From Treponema sp. (lineage in GTDB: Bacteria > Spirochaetota > Spirochaetia > Treponematales > Treponemataceae): a stretch of 64,000 nucleotides of DNA. Position numbers and translations under genes: made by a program. Under the pieces are notes generated by a model. It ran no database searches. It had not been told where the DNA came from and worked only from the letters and a program-made list of their open reading frames with translations. The stretch is taken from assembly GCA_017446265.1 (NCBI GenBank), contig JAFSRD010000027.1, positions 1-64,000 on the forward strand, in the 5' to 3' direction. Shown in pieces: positions 16,824-25,486 of the stretch. The number at the start of each line of letters is the position of its first letter. Positions within the stretch are counted from its first letter, which is position 1.

Positions 16824-18005
16824 ATGATGAAAAAAATTGCGTGCATGTTTGCAGTTGTTGCACTGTGTGCTTCGCTGTTTGCAGCTCCGGCAAAGCGCAT
16901 AACGCTCAAAGTGTGGGAATCCGACGGTCCTGAAAAAGAATTTGTCATGTGGGCTATCAGGGAATTCAGGAAGACGCATAAACGCACCATGATTACCTAT
17001 GAGCCTGTCGGCTCTACAGATTCACGTGCAAAGATTGAGCTCGATGGACCTGCTGGTGTCGGTGCCGATGTATTTGTCGCGCCGCACGACCACATAGGTG
17101 CACTTGTAAATGGCGGTCACGTTGTGCCTATTTCAAACAGCGCGTATCTGAATCAATTCATTCCTGCTGCGAAAACAGCTTCCACGTACAACGGCAAGGC
17201 GTATGGCTATCCGCTCGGTATTGAAACATATGCGCTCTTCTACAACAAAAAGCTTATTAAAAATCCGCCGAAGACGTGGGAAGAAATCATTCAGTTTGCA
17301 AAGACATATAACGACAAGACGCAGAATAAGTATGCGCTCGTGTGGGCAGTCGGCGACGGCTATTATCAATACATGTTCATGAGTTCGTTTGGCGCACAGC
17401 TTTTTGGACCAAACGGCAACGATAGAAAACAGCACAGCATCAACAGTGCTGCTTCTATTAAAGGGCTTACGTATTTGCAAAATTTGCGGAAGCAGATTCT
17501 TGATGTGCCGTCCGCTGACATGACGGGCGATTTTTGCAATTCTTCATTCATTGAAGGCAAAGCTGCAATGATTATTACGGGTCCGTGGAAAATAGCTGAC
17601 TTCACAAAATCAGGTGTTGATTTTGGCATTGCAACATTGCCAGAATTTCCCGAGCAAAACAAACCTGCAACATCATTTTCAGGCGTGCGCCTTGCATTTG
17701 TGAGCTCATACTCGGAAGAACCGGAAGAAGCGGCTGCGTTTGCAGAATTCTTAACAAGCAGGGAAGCGTTGCTCAAACGATTTGAAATGACGCGTCAGAT
17801 TCCTCCGCGTACTGACATTACGACAAATGATCCGCTCTCAAATGGCATTCTTGCGCAGACAAAATACGCAGTGCCTATGCCGACCATTCCGCAGATGGGC
17901 ACGTACTGGTCAGCTATGAACGCGGCATATGCAGGCATTTGGGATGGCGACGACGTAAGGACGGCGCTCAACTCGGCAGCTGCTGCGATGGACGGCGCAC
18001 GCTAG
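16824..18005 (+). CDS. malE: Maltodextrin-binding protein
   Basis: MalE-type extracellular solute-binding protein (family 1) of 393 residues. The signal peptide ends near LFAAPA. The mature start KRITLKVWE is followed by GVGADVFVAPHD, YPLGIETYALFYNKKL and a MIITGPWKI segment, all typical of maltose/maltodextrin binders. There is no lipobox cysteine, so the protein should be soluble in the periplasm. GGAGG lies 8 bases before ATG 16824; a second ATG is adjacent. It captures maltodextrins for MalFG. No malK ATPase gene is in the window, so an ATPase must come from elsewhere. Confidence 0.9.
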   Translation: MMKKIACMFAVVALCASLFAAPAKRITLKVWESDGPEKEFVMWAIREFRKTHKRTMITYEPVGSTDSRAKIELDGPAGVGADVFVAPHDHIGALVNGGHVVPISNSAYLNQFIPAAKTASTYNGKAYGYPLGIETYALFYNKKLIKNPPKTWEEIIQFAKTYNDKTQNKYALVWAVGDGYYQYMFMSSFGAQLFGPNGNDRKQHSINSAASIKGLTYLQNLRKQILDVPSADMTGDFCNSSFIEGKAAMIITGPWKIADFTKSGVDFGIATLPEFPEQNKPATSFSGVRLAFVSSYSEEPEEAAAFAEFLTSREALLKRFEMTRQIPPRTDITTNDPLSNGILAQTKYAVPMPTIPQMGTYWSAMNAAYAGIWDGDDVRTALNSAAAAMDGAR

Positions 18006-18035
18006 TTGTCGAGCGGCAATGGGAAAATGGATGGA

Positions 18036-19970
18036 ATGAGCAACATAAATCCTGCAAAAGTAAAAAAAGCGCCGTTTGCCTCTGCCTGTTTTATGGGGCT
18101 TGGACAGATTTTGTTCTTGCGGCAATTTATACGCGGCGCAATCCTTATGCTTTTTGAACTCGTCATGCTCTGCTTTGTTGTCTTTGGCACAAAAAAAATC
18201 ATACCTGCTGACAATGCTGAAAACGAATACATGCACGGCACGCCTGATGCAGTTGCGATGATTGCATATCTTGCAGAGCATGAATATGCGCAGCTCAACG
18301 ACATGCTTGTTGCGCGTGAAAAAAAAGCAGAACGCTATATACGGACGCACCTTGCTTCGTGGACAAAAAAAATCACACGCCATTACAACAAACGTGATGC
18401 AGCGCTCGGCGAAGAAGTGCAAACATTTTTTGATGAATTTGTGCCGCTATATGCAGACGCAATTGATTATTCCGACCCCTATGCTGTCGAGGATGCTGTT
18501 TTTGAAATAGCAGATGCGGTAGAAATTGCTGTTGCTGATTTCCAGCTCGCGCGTGATGAAGACGACTCATATGAAGATGTTGTCGTTGCAGACGGTGAAA
18601 AATTCATAGACAGGTTTATCGCCATGACGGAAAAATCTGACCGCGCGCTCAGCAAAGCGATGGCAAACATGGCCATAGCTAATGGGGAGGCAGAGCTGTT
18701 CGACAAGCATTATGACGGCTGCGCGCTATGCAAACGAGCTGCTGCATCGGGGCGTCGAACGCTCGGACATCGCGCATGGTTCCGTGGTCCTATTGTTGCT
18801 GCATTGGCGGGGCTTGTGACGCTCGGTTCTGTTCAGCCGACAACGGTAATAAAATATGCAGACCATTCAATCTTTATGATGATAAACGGCCTGCTTGTCA
18901 TTATCATCCTTGCGATTTTTTTTGTCACATATGCATTTAATATCATATATGCAAAAAAAGATGCTGAAAAAATCATAAAGAACAACAAGTTTCCAACATT
19001 CAGCGAGTCGCGCAACGACATTGCGCAGAATTCGTTCGCAGTCATAGGCATTGCGCCGTGCATCATCATGATTGCGTTTTTTACGGTAATACCGCTTTTA
19101 TTCTTCGCGCTCGTTGCATTTACAAATTACTCGTCGCCCGACCACATACCGCCGAACAATCTCGTTGATTGGGTGGGATTTGAAAACTTTGTTACCATGT
19201 TTAGTTCAAAGGGGAGCAGCAGCGGGCAATGGTTCAGTACATTCGGACGAGTTGCGCTGTGGACTGTTGTGTGGGCGGTGTGCTCAACATTCACGTGTTT
19301 TTTTGCAGGATTTTTTTTCGCAGTCATCTTACAGGACAAGCGCATAAAGATTCCAAAACTATACCGTACAATATTTATCCTTCCCTATGCCATACCAACA
19401 ATGCTTTCACTTTTTATTTGGGCAAATTTATTAAATGGCACATTTGGCCCTATCAACCGCACGCTCATGTATTTTCAATTTATTGCAGAAGGCATTCCGT
19501 GGCTTTCAAATCCGGTAATGGCGAAATTCTCGCTCATTCTTGTCAATATCTGGATAGGATTCCCGTATAGCATGATTCTCATTACGAGCAGCATGACAGC
19601 TATTTCAAATTCTGTGTACGAAGCAGCTACTATCGATGGTGCAAACAAGTGGATGCAATTTAGAAGCATTACGTTTCCGCTCGTTATGTTCCAGCTAAAA
19701 CCAATCCTCATCATGCAGTTTGCGGCAAACATTAACAATTTTGGGGCGGTGTTTTTTCTCACTTCTGGAGGTCCGAATCTGCCTGACACAATTTCCACGC
19801 AAGCAGGTGCTACCGACATTTTGATTTCGTGGATTTACAAGCTGACAATGAACACGCCCAACATGTATAACCTCGCTTCTGTACTTTCAATTCTCGTGTT
19901 TGTCGTACTCGTGCCATTTGCGCTCTACAACTTCATGCGCACAAAATCATTTAAGGAAGGTGAAGTATGA
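18036..19970 (+). CDS. malF: Maltodextrin ABC permease MalF with large insertion
   Basis: The permease core (from about residue 245) carries the usual MalF helices and the cytoplasmic EAA loop (YEAATIDGANKWMQFRSITFP). The N-terminus has the Gram-positive-type GLGQI helix. Between that first helix and RGPIVAALAG lie about 200 extra residues (50-248), acidic and helical, with a CALC pair near the end; most MalF proteins have only a short loop there. With 644 residues it exceeds the 430-515 typical of the family. Start is uncertain: TTG 18006 and ATG 18027 are alternatives and none has a strong ribosome site. malE is 30 bases upstream and malG overlaps the stop by 4 bases. Confidence 0.87.
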   Translation: MSNINPAKVKKAPFASACFMGLGQILFLRQFIRGAILMLFELVMLCFVVFGTKKIIPADNAENEYMHGTPDAVAMIAYLAEHEYAQLNDMLVAREKKAERYIRTHLASWTKKITRHYNKRDAALGEEVQTFFDEFVPLYADAIDYSDPYAVEDAVFEIADAVEIAVADFQLARDEDDSYEDVVVADGEKFIDRFIAMTEKSDRALSKAMANMAIANGEAELFDKHYDGCALCKRAAASGRRTLGHRAWFRGPIVAALAGLVTLGSVQPTTVIKYADHSIFMMINGLLVIIILAIFFVTYAFNIIYAKKDAEKIIKNNKFPTFSESRNDIAQNSFAVIGIAPCIIMIAFFTVIPLLFFALVAFTNYSSPDHIPPNNLVDWVGFENFVTMFSSKGSSSGQWFSTFGRVALWTVVWAVCSTFTCFFAGFFFAVILQDKRIKIPKLYRTIFILPYAIPTMLSLFIWANLLNGTFGPINRTLMYFQFIAEGIPWLSNPVMAKFSLILVNIWIGFPYSMILITSSMTAISNSVYEAATIDGANKWMQFRSITFPLVMFQLKPILIMQFAANINNFGAVFFLTSGGPNLPDTISTQAGATDILISWIYKLTMNTPNMYNLASVLSILVFVVLVPFALYNFMRTKSFKEGEV

Positions 19971-20854
19971 ACGAAAACAGAACATGCAGCAATTCGCCTG
20001 TTGTCATTATTTTGACAGCAATATTAATAATTCAACTCCTTGTAGTGCTGTATCCTATTGCATTCACTATAAGTGCAGCTTTTACAAAATCAAACTCGCT
20101 TGCAGCAACGTCAATAGTGCCATTTCCCAAAGAGCCGTCGTTGTACCAGTTTCGGCGGCTGCTTACGCCTTCAGACCAGTTTGTAAAAGGTACGACAGAT
20201 GTGCACGGCACAAATTACGTACATTGGTACTTCAACACGCTCAAAGTTGCCTGTCTGAATACGGTACTGACTGTCATTTTGTGCAGCCTTGCAGGATATA
20301 TCTTTTCGCGTTTTACGTTTCCGTTTCGTAGAACGGTTATGGCATCTATGGTCATCTTGCAGATGTTTCCAAGTTTTATCGGCATGATTGCAACGTATGT
20401 CATCTTGTGGAAGATAAACGGGCTCGACACATTGTGGGGGCTTGTGCTTGTGTATTCAGCGGGAAGCATTCCGTTCAATTCGTGGCTGATGAAAGGATAT
20501 TTTGACACTGTGCCAAAAGAACTTGCCGAAGCTGCATACATTGACGGCGCCACGCCATTTACTGCGTTTTTGCGCGTTGTGCTGCCTGCTGCAAAACCGC
20601 AACTCATATTTCTTGCGCTCACGAGCTTTACCGGTCCGTGGATGGATTTTATTTTTCCGCGCCTTGTGTTGCGCAGCGACAGCAAAAAAACGCTTGCGGT
20701 AGGTTTATTTGAAATGATCAACAATCGTGCAGCAGACAATTTTACCATGTTTGCAGCAGGTGCGCTTCTTGTTGCAGTTCCGTTTACCATTTTGTTTATG
20801 GCGGGACAAAAGTCGCTCATTCAATCGCTTGCAGGAACAGGGGGCAAAGAATGA
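19967..20854 (+). CDS. malG: Maltodextrin ABC permease MalG
   Basis: MalG, 295 residues, six predicted membrane helices. The binding-protein-dependent permease signature loop reads ELAEAAYIDGATPFTAFLRVVLP, which couples to the ATPase. WFNTLKVA precedes the second helix and NSWLMKGYFD the loop, as in other MalG. The start codon overlaps malF's stop (ATGA), and its own stop overlaps the amylase start in the same way, so all three are translationally coupled. It forms the inner-membrane channel with MalF. Confidence 0.93.
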   Translation: MNENRTCSNSPVVIILTAILIIQLLVVLYPIAFTISAAFTKSNSLAATSIVPFPKEPSLYQFRRLLTPSDQFVKGTTDVHGTNYVHWYFNTLKVACLNTVLTVILCSLAGYIFSRFTFPFRRTVMASMVILQMFPSFIGMIATYVILWKINGLDTLWGLVLVYSAGSIPFNSWLMKGYFDTVPKELAEAAYIDGATPFTAFLRVVLPAAKPQLIFLALTSFTGPWMDFIFPRLVLRSDSKKTLAVGLFEMINNRAADNFTMFAAGALLVAVPFTILFMAGQKSLIQSLAGTGGKE

Positions 20855-22473
20855 CGTATAAAAAATTATTAATTTTATTCTGCGCGTCGTTATTGCTTGA
20901 GGCGTGCATGTCTTCTGCAAAAGATGCTCGCACACATGGTGGTGCAAATATCGGAGTGGCAGCGCTTCCTCGCCATGCCGTGTTGCCATCTGAAGGCGTG
21001 TACTACAGCCTTTTTGTGCGTTCGTTCGCTGACTCAAATGGTGATGGCATTGGCGATTTTAACGGATTGATTTCGAAACTTGACTACCTCAACGATGGCG
21101 ATGACGCAACGACAGATGATTTAGGCATTACTGGCATATGGCTTTTGCCAATTTACCCGACGCAAACATATCACGGGTATGATGTAGACGATTACTACGA
21201 TGTGAATCCGCAGTACGGTACTATGGCAGACTTTGAGCGGCTGCTTGCCGAATGCGAGAAGCGCGGCATCTCCGTTATCCTCGATATGATGTGCAATCAC
21301 TCGTCACTATATAATCAGTGGTTCATTGATTCGCGCAATCCAAATGATGCGCACCGTTCGTGGTACCGCTGGATTTCAGCAGACGATTCACGATTTAGCC
21401 TTCGTCAACAGATTTGGGGACACAATGTCTGGAACGCTTATAACGGCTGCTACTACGCAGGAATTTTTTCGTCGCATATGCCAGACTTCAATCTCGACAG
21501 TCAGGAGTTGCGGCAGGAGTTCAAAAAGGTGATGAAATTTTGGCTTGACAAAGGTGTTGCTGGTTTTCGATACGACGCTGCAAGCCATGTATACAACAGC
21601 GCAAAAACACCGCCCGGCACAAACTCTATTGAAAAAGGTGTTGCCTGGTGGAAGGAGATTGTCGAGTATAATAAAAGCGTACGACCAGATGCATACATAG
21701 TTGGAGAGGTGTGGGAGCCTGCTTCGACACGCGCGCAATATATGGCGGGACTCGGCTCTACGTTCCATTTTGACATGGGCACAAGAATCGTGGATGAGAT
21801 ACGCTCGCAGAGTGCTGCAAATAACAATTACGCTGCCGCATTGCAAGGTGAATATGAGCGATATGCGCAATCAAATCCTGATTACAAAGATGCGCCATTT
21901 TTGTCTAACCACGATCAGAATCGCATTGCAGGTTTGTTGCGCGGTCAAGTGCCGCAGTTGAAGCTTGCAGCTGCAATGTACATTTTTGCAGAGGGCGTGC
22001 CGTTCATCTATTACGGCGAAGAGATAGGCATGATGGGAGCAAAGCCTGACGAGCAGCTGCGCACGCCAATGATATGGAATGTTGCCAACCGTGACAAATT
22101 GCAAACGACGTGGGAAACGTCACGTTATAATAAAAATACATTGAGCGTTGCCGAGCAGGAAAAAGATCCTGACTCGCTGTTGCAGTTTTACAAGCGCGTT
22201 ATCAGAATAAAGACCGCTCACCCTGCGCTGTATCGTGGGCGATTTACGGCGCTGTCAACAGGCAACGAATTTGTTTCGTCATGGGCAATGGAATATGAAT
22301 CTGAAAAAGCGTTTGTGCTTCACAACTTGTCTCCAGAAAAAACGGCTGTTCAGATTCCAGAAGCGTATAATCTGCCTATTGTGTTTTCAACGTACAAAGG
22401 AACCGCTGCAACTTCAAACGGATATTTGACAATTCCTCCGTTCTGTTCAGTTGTGCTGGCGGAACATAAATAA
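20851..22473 (+). CDS. Lipoprotein alpha-amylase (GH13)
   Basis: A 540-residue GH13 enzyme with a lipoprotein signal (Cys in LLEAC, near residue 19). The barrel begins VYYSLFVRSFADSNGDGIGDF. Catalytic landmarks: MMCNHSS, nucleophile Asp242 in FRYDAASH, acid/base Glu286 in VGEVWEP, Asp355 in SNHDQNR. The short C-terminal domain carries no starch-binding module. The FADSNGDGIGDFNGL calcium/QPDLN-type region fits alpha-amylases and oligo-glucosidases. As an anchored enzyme encoded at the end of the transporter operon it should trim dextrins in the periplasm or at the surface just before uptake. Its start overlaps malG's stop. Confidence 0.9.
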   Translation: MTYKKLLILFCASLLLEACMSSAKDARTHGGANIGVAALPRHAVLPSEGVYYSLFVRSFADSNGDGIGDFNGLISKLDYLNDGDDATTDDLGITGIWLLPIYPTQTYHGYDVDDYYDVNPQYGTMADFERLLAECEKRGISVILDMMCNHSSLYNQWFIDSRNPNDAHRSWYRWISADDSRFSLRQQIWGHNVWNAYNGCYYAGIFSSHMPDFNLDSQELRQEFKKVMKFWLDKGVAGFRYDAASHVYNSAKTPPGTNSIEKGVAWWKEIVEYNKSVRPDAYIVGEVWEPASTRAQYMAGLGSTFHFDMGTRIVDEIRSQSAANNNYAAALQGEYERYAQSNPDYKDAPFLSNHDQNRIAGLLRGQVPQLKLAAAMYIFAEGVPFIYYGEEIGMMGAKPDEQLRTPMIWNVANRDKLQTTWETSRYNKNTLSVAEQEKDPDSLLQFYKRVIRIKTAHPALYRGRFTALSTGNEFVSSWAMEYESEKAFVLHNLSPEKTAVQIPEAYNLPIVFSTYKGTAATSNGYLTIPPFCSVVLAEHK

Positions 22474-22483
22474 TGGGAGCCTC

Positions 22484-22500
22484 TAAAAACTTCAGTTTTA
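22484..22500. terminator. Bidirectional terminator palindrome
   Basis: TAAAAAC-TTCA-GTTTTA sits exactly between the converging amylase and M16-like genes and includes the latter's stop codon. The same palindrome overlaps the stop codon at 5865. It probably terminates both transcripts. Confidence 0.5.
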
Positions 22501-25359
22501 CCGTTTTGCATCTTTTGAATACAGACGAAGCGGCACTGCTCCTGAAAAATATGCTTCGCAGAGCGCGACAACTGTTTCTTGTGAGACAGAATTAATAATT
22601 TCATAATTTGTTAAATACTGTACAGCATCTTTTTTGCTGTTGCCGCTTATAGCGCTTTCAAGCCCTTCGTGTATGAGCAGTGCAGTGCCGCGGTTCGTCT
22701 GCGTGCCTGAAAGTGCAGCGAGCACCCAGTTGTTTTTCAATTCTTCTGCCAGTTGCAAAAATGTTTCTGCATCTTGTGCGTCTTGCAAGATTTGTGCAAC
22801 AGTCTCTTCGTACAATTTATCGATTTGATTTGTGCTGTCCACGTGCGTAATAGTGATTGCCGCCGCTTGCATGGCGTATGTTGCCGCTTCTGCGCGCACC
22901 GACATGTCTGTCGAAATAGCTGCCACTTTTTTTTCAAGACGAGAGCGCAACGTATGTACGAGCGCATTGAATACGGCAAAATCAGGGGAGGCGGGCTTTG
23001 GAGATGGAAGCCAATATTGTGCAGGGTCTGAAAAGTTCGTTGTTGGTACGAGCACGAGCGGGCGCGGGCCTGCTTTTTCTGCGCTTATGTCAGTCATAAA
23101 AAGATGGCGGAGCGTTACGCGGATACGCTTGTTGCGCGGAAACTGCGGAGCCACTGTCGAGATTGCCCGTGCGTCGCGCGAAGTTTGTGGTAAAAAAATG
23201 CCGAGCGACGATTCAAGCGCGCTTTTAATAAGCTCTTCGTGAAAATTGCCGACAACTACTACTGTGTATTTTCCTGCGTCAAGCAGTTGCGGGTATGATG
23301 TGAGTATGTCTGTGTACTGCACATGTTCAAGGATGTCGCGGTCGCTGTCAAATAGTGCGGTGTACGGTGTTCCTGCAAAAAGTTCGTATATTGCACGGCT
23401 ATATAATTGATTTATCGTGTTGCCGTTGTGAAGCCGCTTTTGAGAGCGGGCATCGTATACAAGTCCGTCTGCTTGCGCTGGCAAAATATTGCCGTAAACG
23501 AGCGCGCGAGATATGCACGGAATGATTACGTTCATGTCATCGGAAAGGCTTTCAACCGATATTGTGCCGCTTGTTAAATTTGTTTCTGCGCGCACTGAAG
23601 GCGTTCCGTCAATTGCGCCATTCGCTTTTTGCCTATTGACTTCCTTCTGAATATTGTCTGCGAGTGCGTTTATTAAGATTGAAAAGAATCCCGGGTTTGA
23701 TGCGCTTGAAAGTGCGCCGCCATGTATAGAAAGAAGTATGAGTGCAGATGACGATGATTCATTTTTTTTAAATATGACGGGAATGCCATTTTTAAGGCAG
23801 TCCGATGAAAATTGTGCCTTGTTCTGTTCAATATAAAGTGGTTCGTTGTCGCTTTCCATTTCTTTGCGTGAATCTGAAAAGGCGAGATTGCTGTCTGTAA
23901 TGTTTTTATACAACGCCTGCGTGTACCATGAGCCGTTTTTTTGCGTTATTAATTCGTATCCTGCATTTTTAAATTCTTTTGCAAAACGATTGTAGCTGTC
24001 GCTGTTTACGAGTACAAAAACGAACGGCATTTCTTCACTATATGCGTGTTGCAGTTCTGCGCTATTAAAATTAATAATTTCATTAGGGCGTGAAAGCAAC
24101 CGATTTACAAGAGGCATCCCATCATGGTGCGTTGTGTCTGAAACAGCCCATAACGCAGAAAGCGTTTCCATGAGTTGCGTCGAAGAGCCGAACAATTCGC
24201 TGTAACCCGCAACAAGTGCCCCACGCGTTGCAATAAGTTCTTCGCCGAGTAGTGTGCGTGCCGCCTCTTTTGCACAATCGACAAAAAGTTCAGCTTGTTC
24301 TGCGGGAGAAGTTTTTGTTTTTTCAAGGAGCGACTGAAATATGAGTCGCGACTCGCCATTCTTATGCGCAGCAGCAACATTTATATATTCTGAGCCACGT
24401 ACTGCAAGTTCATTGTGTGAAAGCACCGATTTTTTGAACGACGATGCATATGCGTTGAAACTTGCAGCAGCGACATCTGCCTGCACCATTGAAAGGCTTT
24501 TATATTGCACAACAATTTGTGTCAAGTCGTCAGAGAAAACAGGGTCAGCCATGACAAATTTTCGCTGTTCTGTTTTGCTCTTTGCCGCAAGTATCTTTTG
24601 TGTGTTGCCGCTCTGCTGTACGGCAACTGTGCCTCCTTGCCACATGCCAAATGTTTTTTCTGCAAGCGCAAGCGCATATTCTTTTGTAATGCCTCCGCTT
24701 ATAAAGAGCGCGCTGTTTTTGGGTACATAATATGTGCGCGCAATGTTCATCAAAATAGAACGAACTTCTGCAATCGGCGTATTTGTAAAAAGCGCAGGGT
24801 ATACGCCTGTGTCCTGCTTCCATGGGGCATCTGCATACACACGCGCGTCAATGCTCGCGTTGATAAATCCTGCCGTACTGTATGAGTAATTCATCACTTC
24901 ATTTTTGAGTGCAGTAAATTGTGCTTGCATCTCTTTGTCGCTGAACACTGGCGCAAATGCGCAGTATGCCAATTCTTCAAGTGTTGTTTCCACTTGCGAA
25001 GGCGCAACTGTCAAAATGTAGTGCGCAACGTCTGCCGTGCATTCGGCAGTTGCATTGGAAATGAGCCATGCATTATCCTGCGCATATGACGTCTTTCCAG
25101 CAGTTGAAAAAAGACGCGTATATAATGGAAAAAATCCTGCTGTTTCAGGTGTTTGCATGCTCACGCCTGCGCGGCATGCGTATTCAATTCTGATGGGCGC
25201 GGATGCAAAATCTTCAAGCACAAAAATCTGCATGCCGTTTTCAAGCGTGTATTCTGCAAATCCTGCGGGAGCGTTTGCATGAGCTGCTGCAGTGTATAAA
25301 AAAAAGGCAGTTGCAAAAAGTGAAATTGATAATGTATGTTTTGGCAGACGACTTATCAT
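22498..25359 (-). CDS. M16-like periplasmic protein, zinc motif lost
   Basis: A 953-residue protein with a signal peptide (about 1-30) and the four-domain layout of M16 peptidases: YTLENGMQIFVLED begins the first domain and NGIPVIFKKN the second half. Active M16 enzymes carry HxxEH in the first domain. Here the aligned segment reads FFPLYTRLF, with neither histidine nor glutamate. The second half also lacks the motif, as is normal. It is therefore probably a chamber-forming or binding pseudopeptidase. It converges with the glucan operon and diverges from DUF4954. No ribosome site is visible; an extended -10 lies 9 bases before the ATG. Confidence 0.8.
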   Translation of the reverse strand: MISRLPKHTLSISLFATAFFLYTAAAHANAPAGFAEYTLENGMQIFVLEDFASAPIRIEYACRAGVSMQTPETAGFFPLYTRLFSTAGKTSYAQDNAWLISNATAECTADVAHYILTVAPSQVETTLEELAYCAFAPVFSDKEMQAQFTALKNEVMNYSYSTAGFINASIDARVYADAPWKQDTGVYPALFTNTPIAEVRSILMNIARTYYVPKNSALFISGGITKEYALALAEKTFGMWQGGTVAVQQSGNTQKILAAKSKTEQRKFVMADPVFSDDLTQIVVQYKSLSMVQADVAAASFNAYASSFKKSVLSHNELAVRGSEYINVAAAHKNGESRLIFQSLLEKTKTSPAEQAELFVDCAKEAARTLLGEELIATRGALVAGYSELFGSSTQLMETLSALWAVSDTTHHDGMPLVNRLLSRPNEIINFNSAELQHAYSEEMPFVFVLVNSDSYNRFAKEFKNAGYELITQKNGSWYTQALYKNITDSNLAFSDSRKEMESDNEPLYIEQNKAQFSSDCLKNGIPVIFKKNESSSSALILLSIHGGALSSASNPGFFSILINALADNIQKEVNRQKANGAIDGTPSVRAETNLTSGTISVESLSDDMNVIIPCISRALVYGNILPAQADGLVYDARSQKRLHNGNTINQLYSRAIYELFAGTPYTALFDSDRDILEHVQYTDILTSYPQLLDAGKYTVVVVGNFHEELIKSALESSLGIFLPQTSRDARAISTVAPQFPRNKRIRVTLRHLFMTDISAEKAGPRPLVLVPTTNFSDPAQYWLPSPKPASPDFAVFNALVHTLRSRLEKKVAAISTDMSVRAEAATYAMQAAAITITHVDSTNQIDKLYEETVAQILQDAQDAETFLQLAEELKNNWVLAALSGTQTNRGTALLIHEGLESAISGNSKKDAVQYLTNYEIINSVSQETVVALCEAYFSGAVPLRLYSKDAKR

Positions 25360-25368
25360 AGCGATTTC

Positions 25369-25478
25369 AGTATATCAAAATGCCGACGGGAATAAAAGAT
25401 GCGTGTTGGTTGTTGTGCACAGGTTGTCAATATAAAAAAAACGTACACTTTACAAATTGCCATGTCTATAGGTAGAAT
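25369..25478. promoter_or_regulatory. Divergent leaderless-type promoters
   Basis: Minus strand: extended -10 TGATATACT (hexamer at 25369-25374) ends 9 bases before the M16-like ATG. Plus strand: TTTACA (25449-25454), 18 bases, TAGAAT (25473-25478) ends 8 bases before the DUF4954 ATG at 25487. Neither gene has a Shine-Dalgarno sequence. Transcription start points expected 6-8 bases after the -10 would leave almost no leader. Confidence 0.5.
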
Positions 25479-25486
25479 GACGCAAC

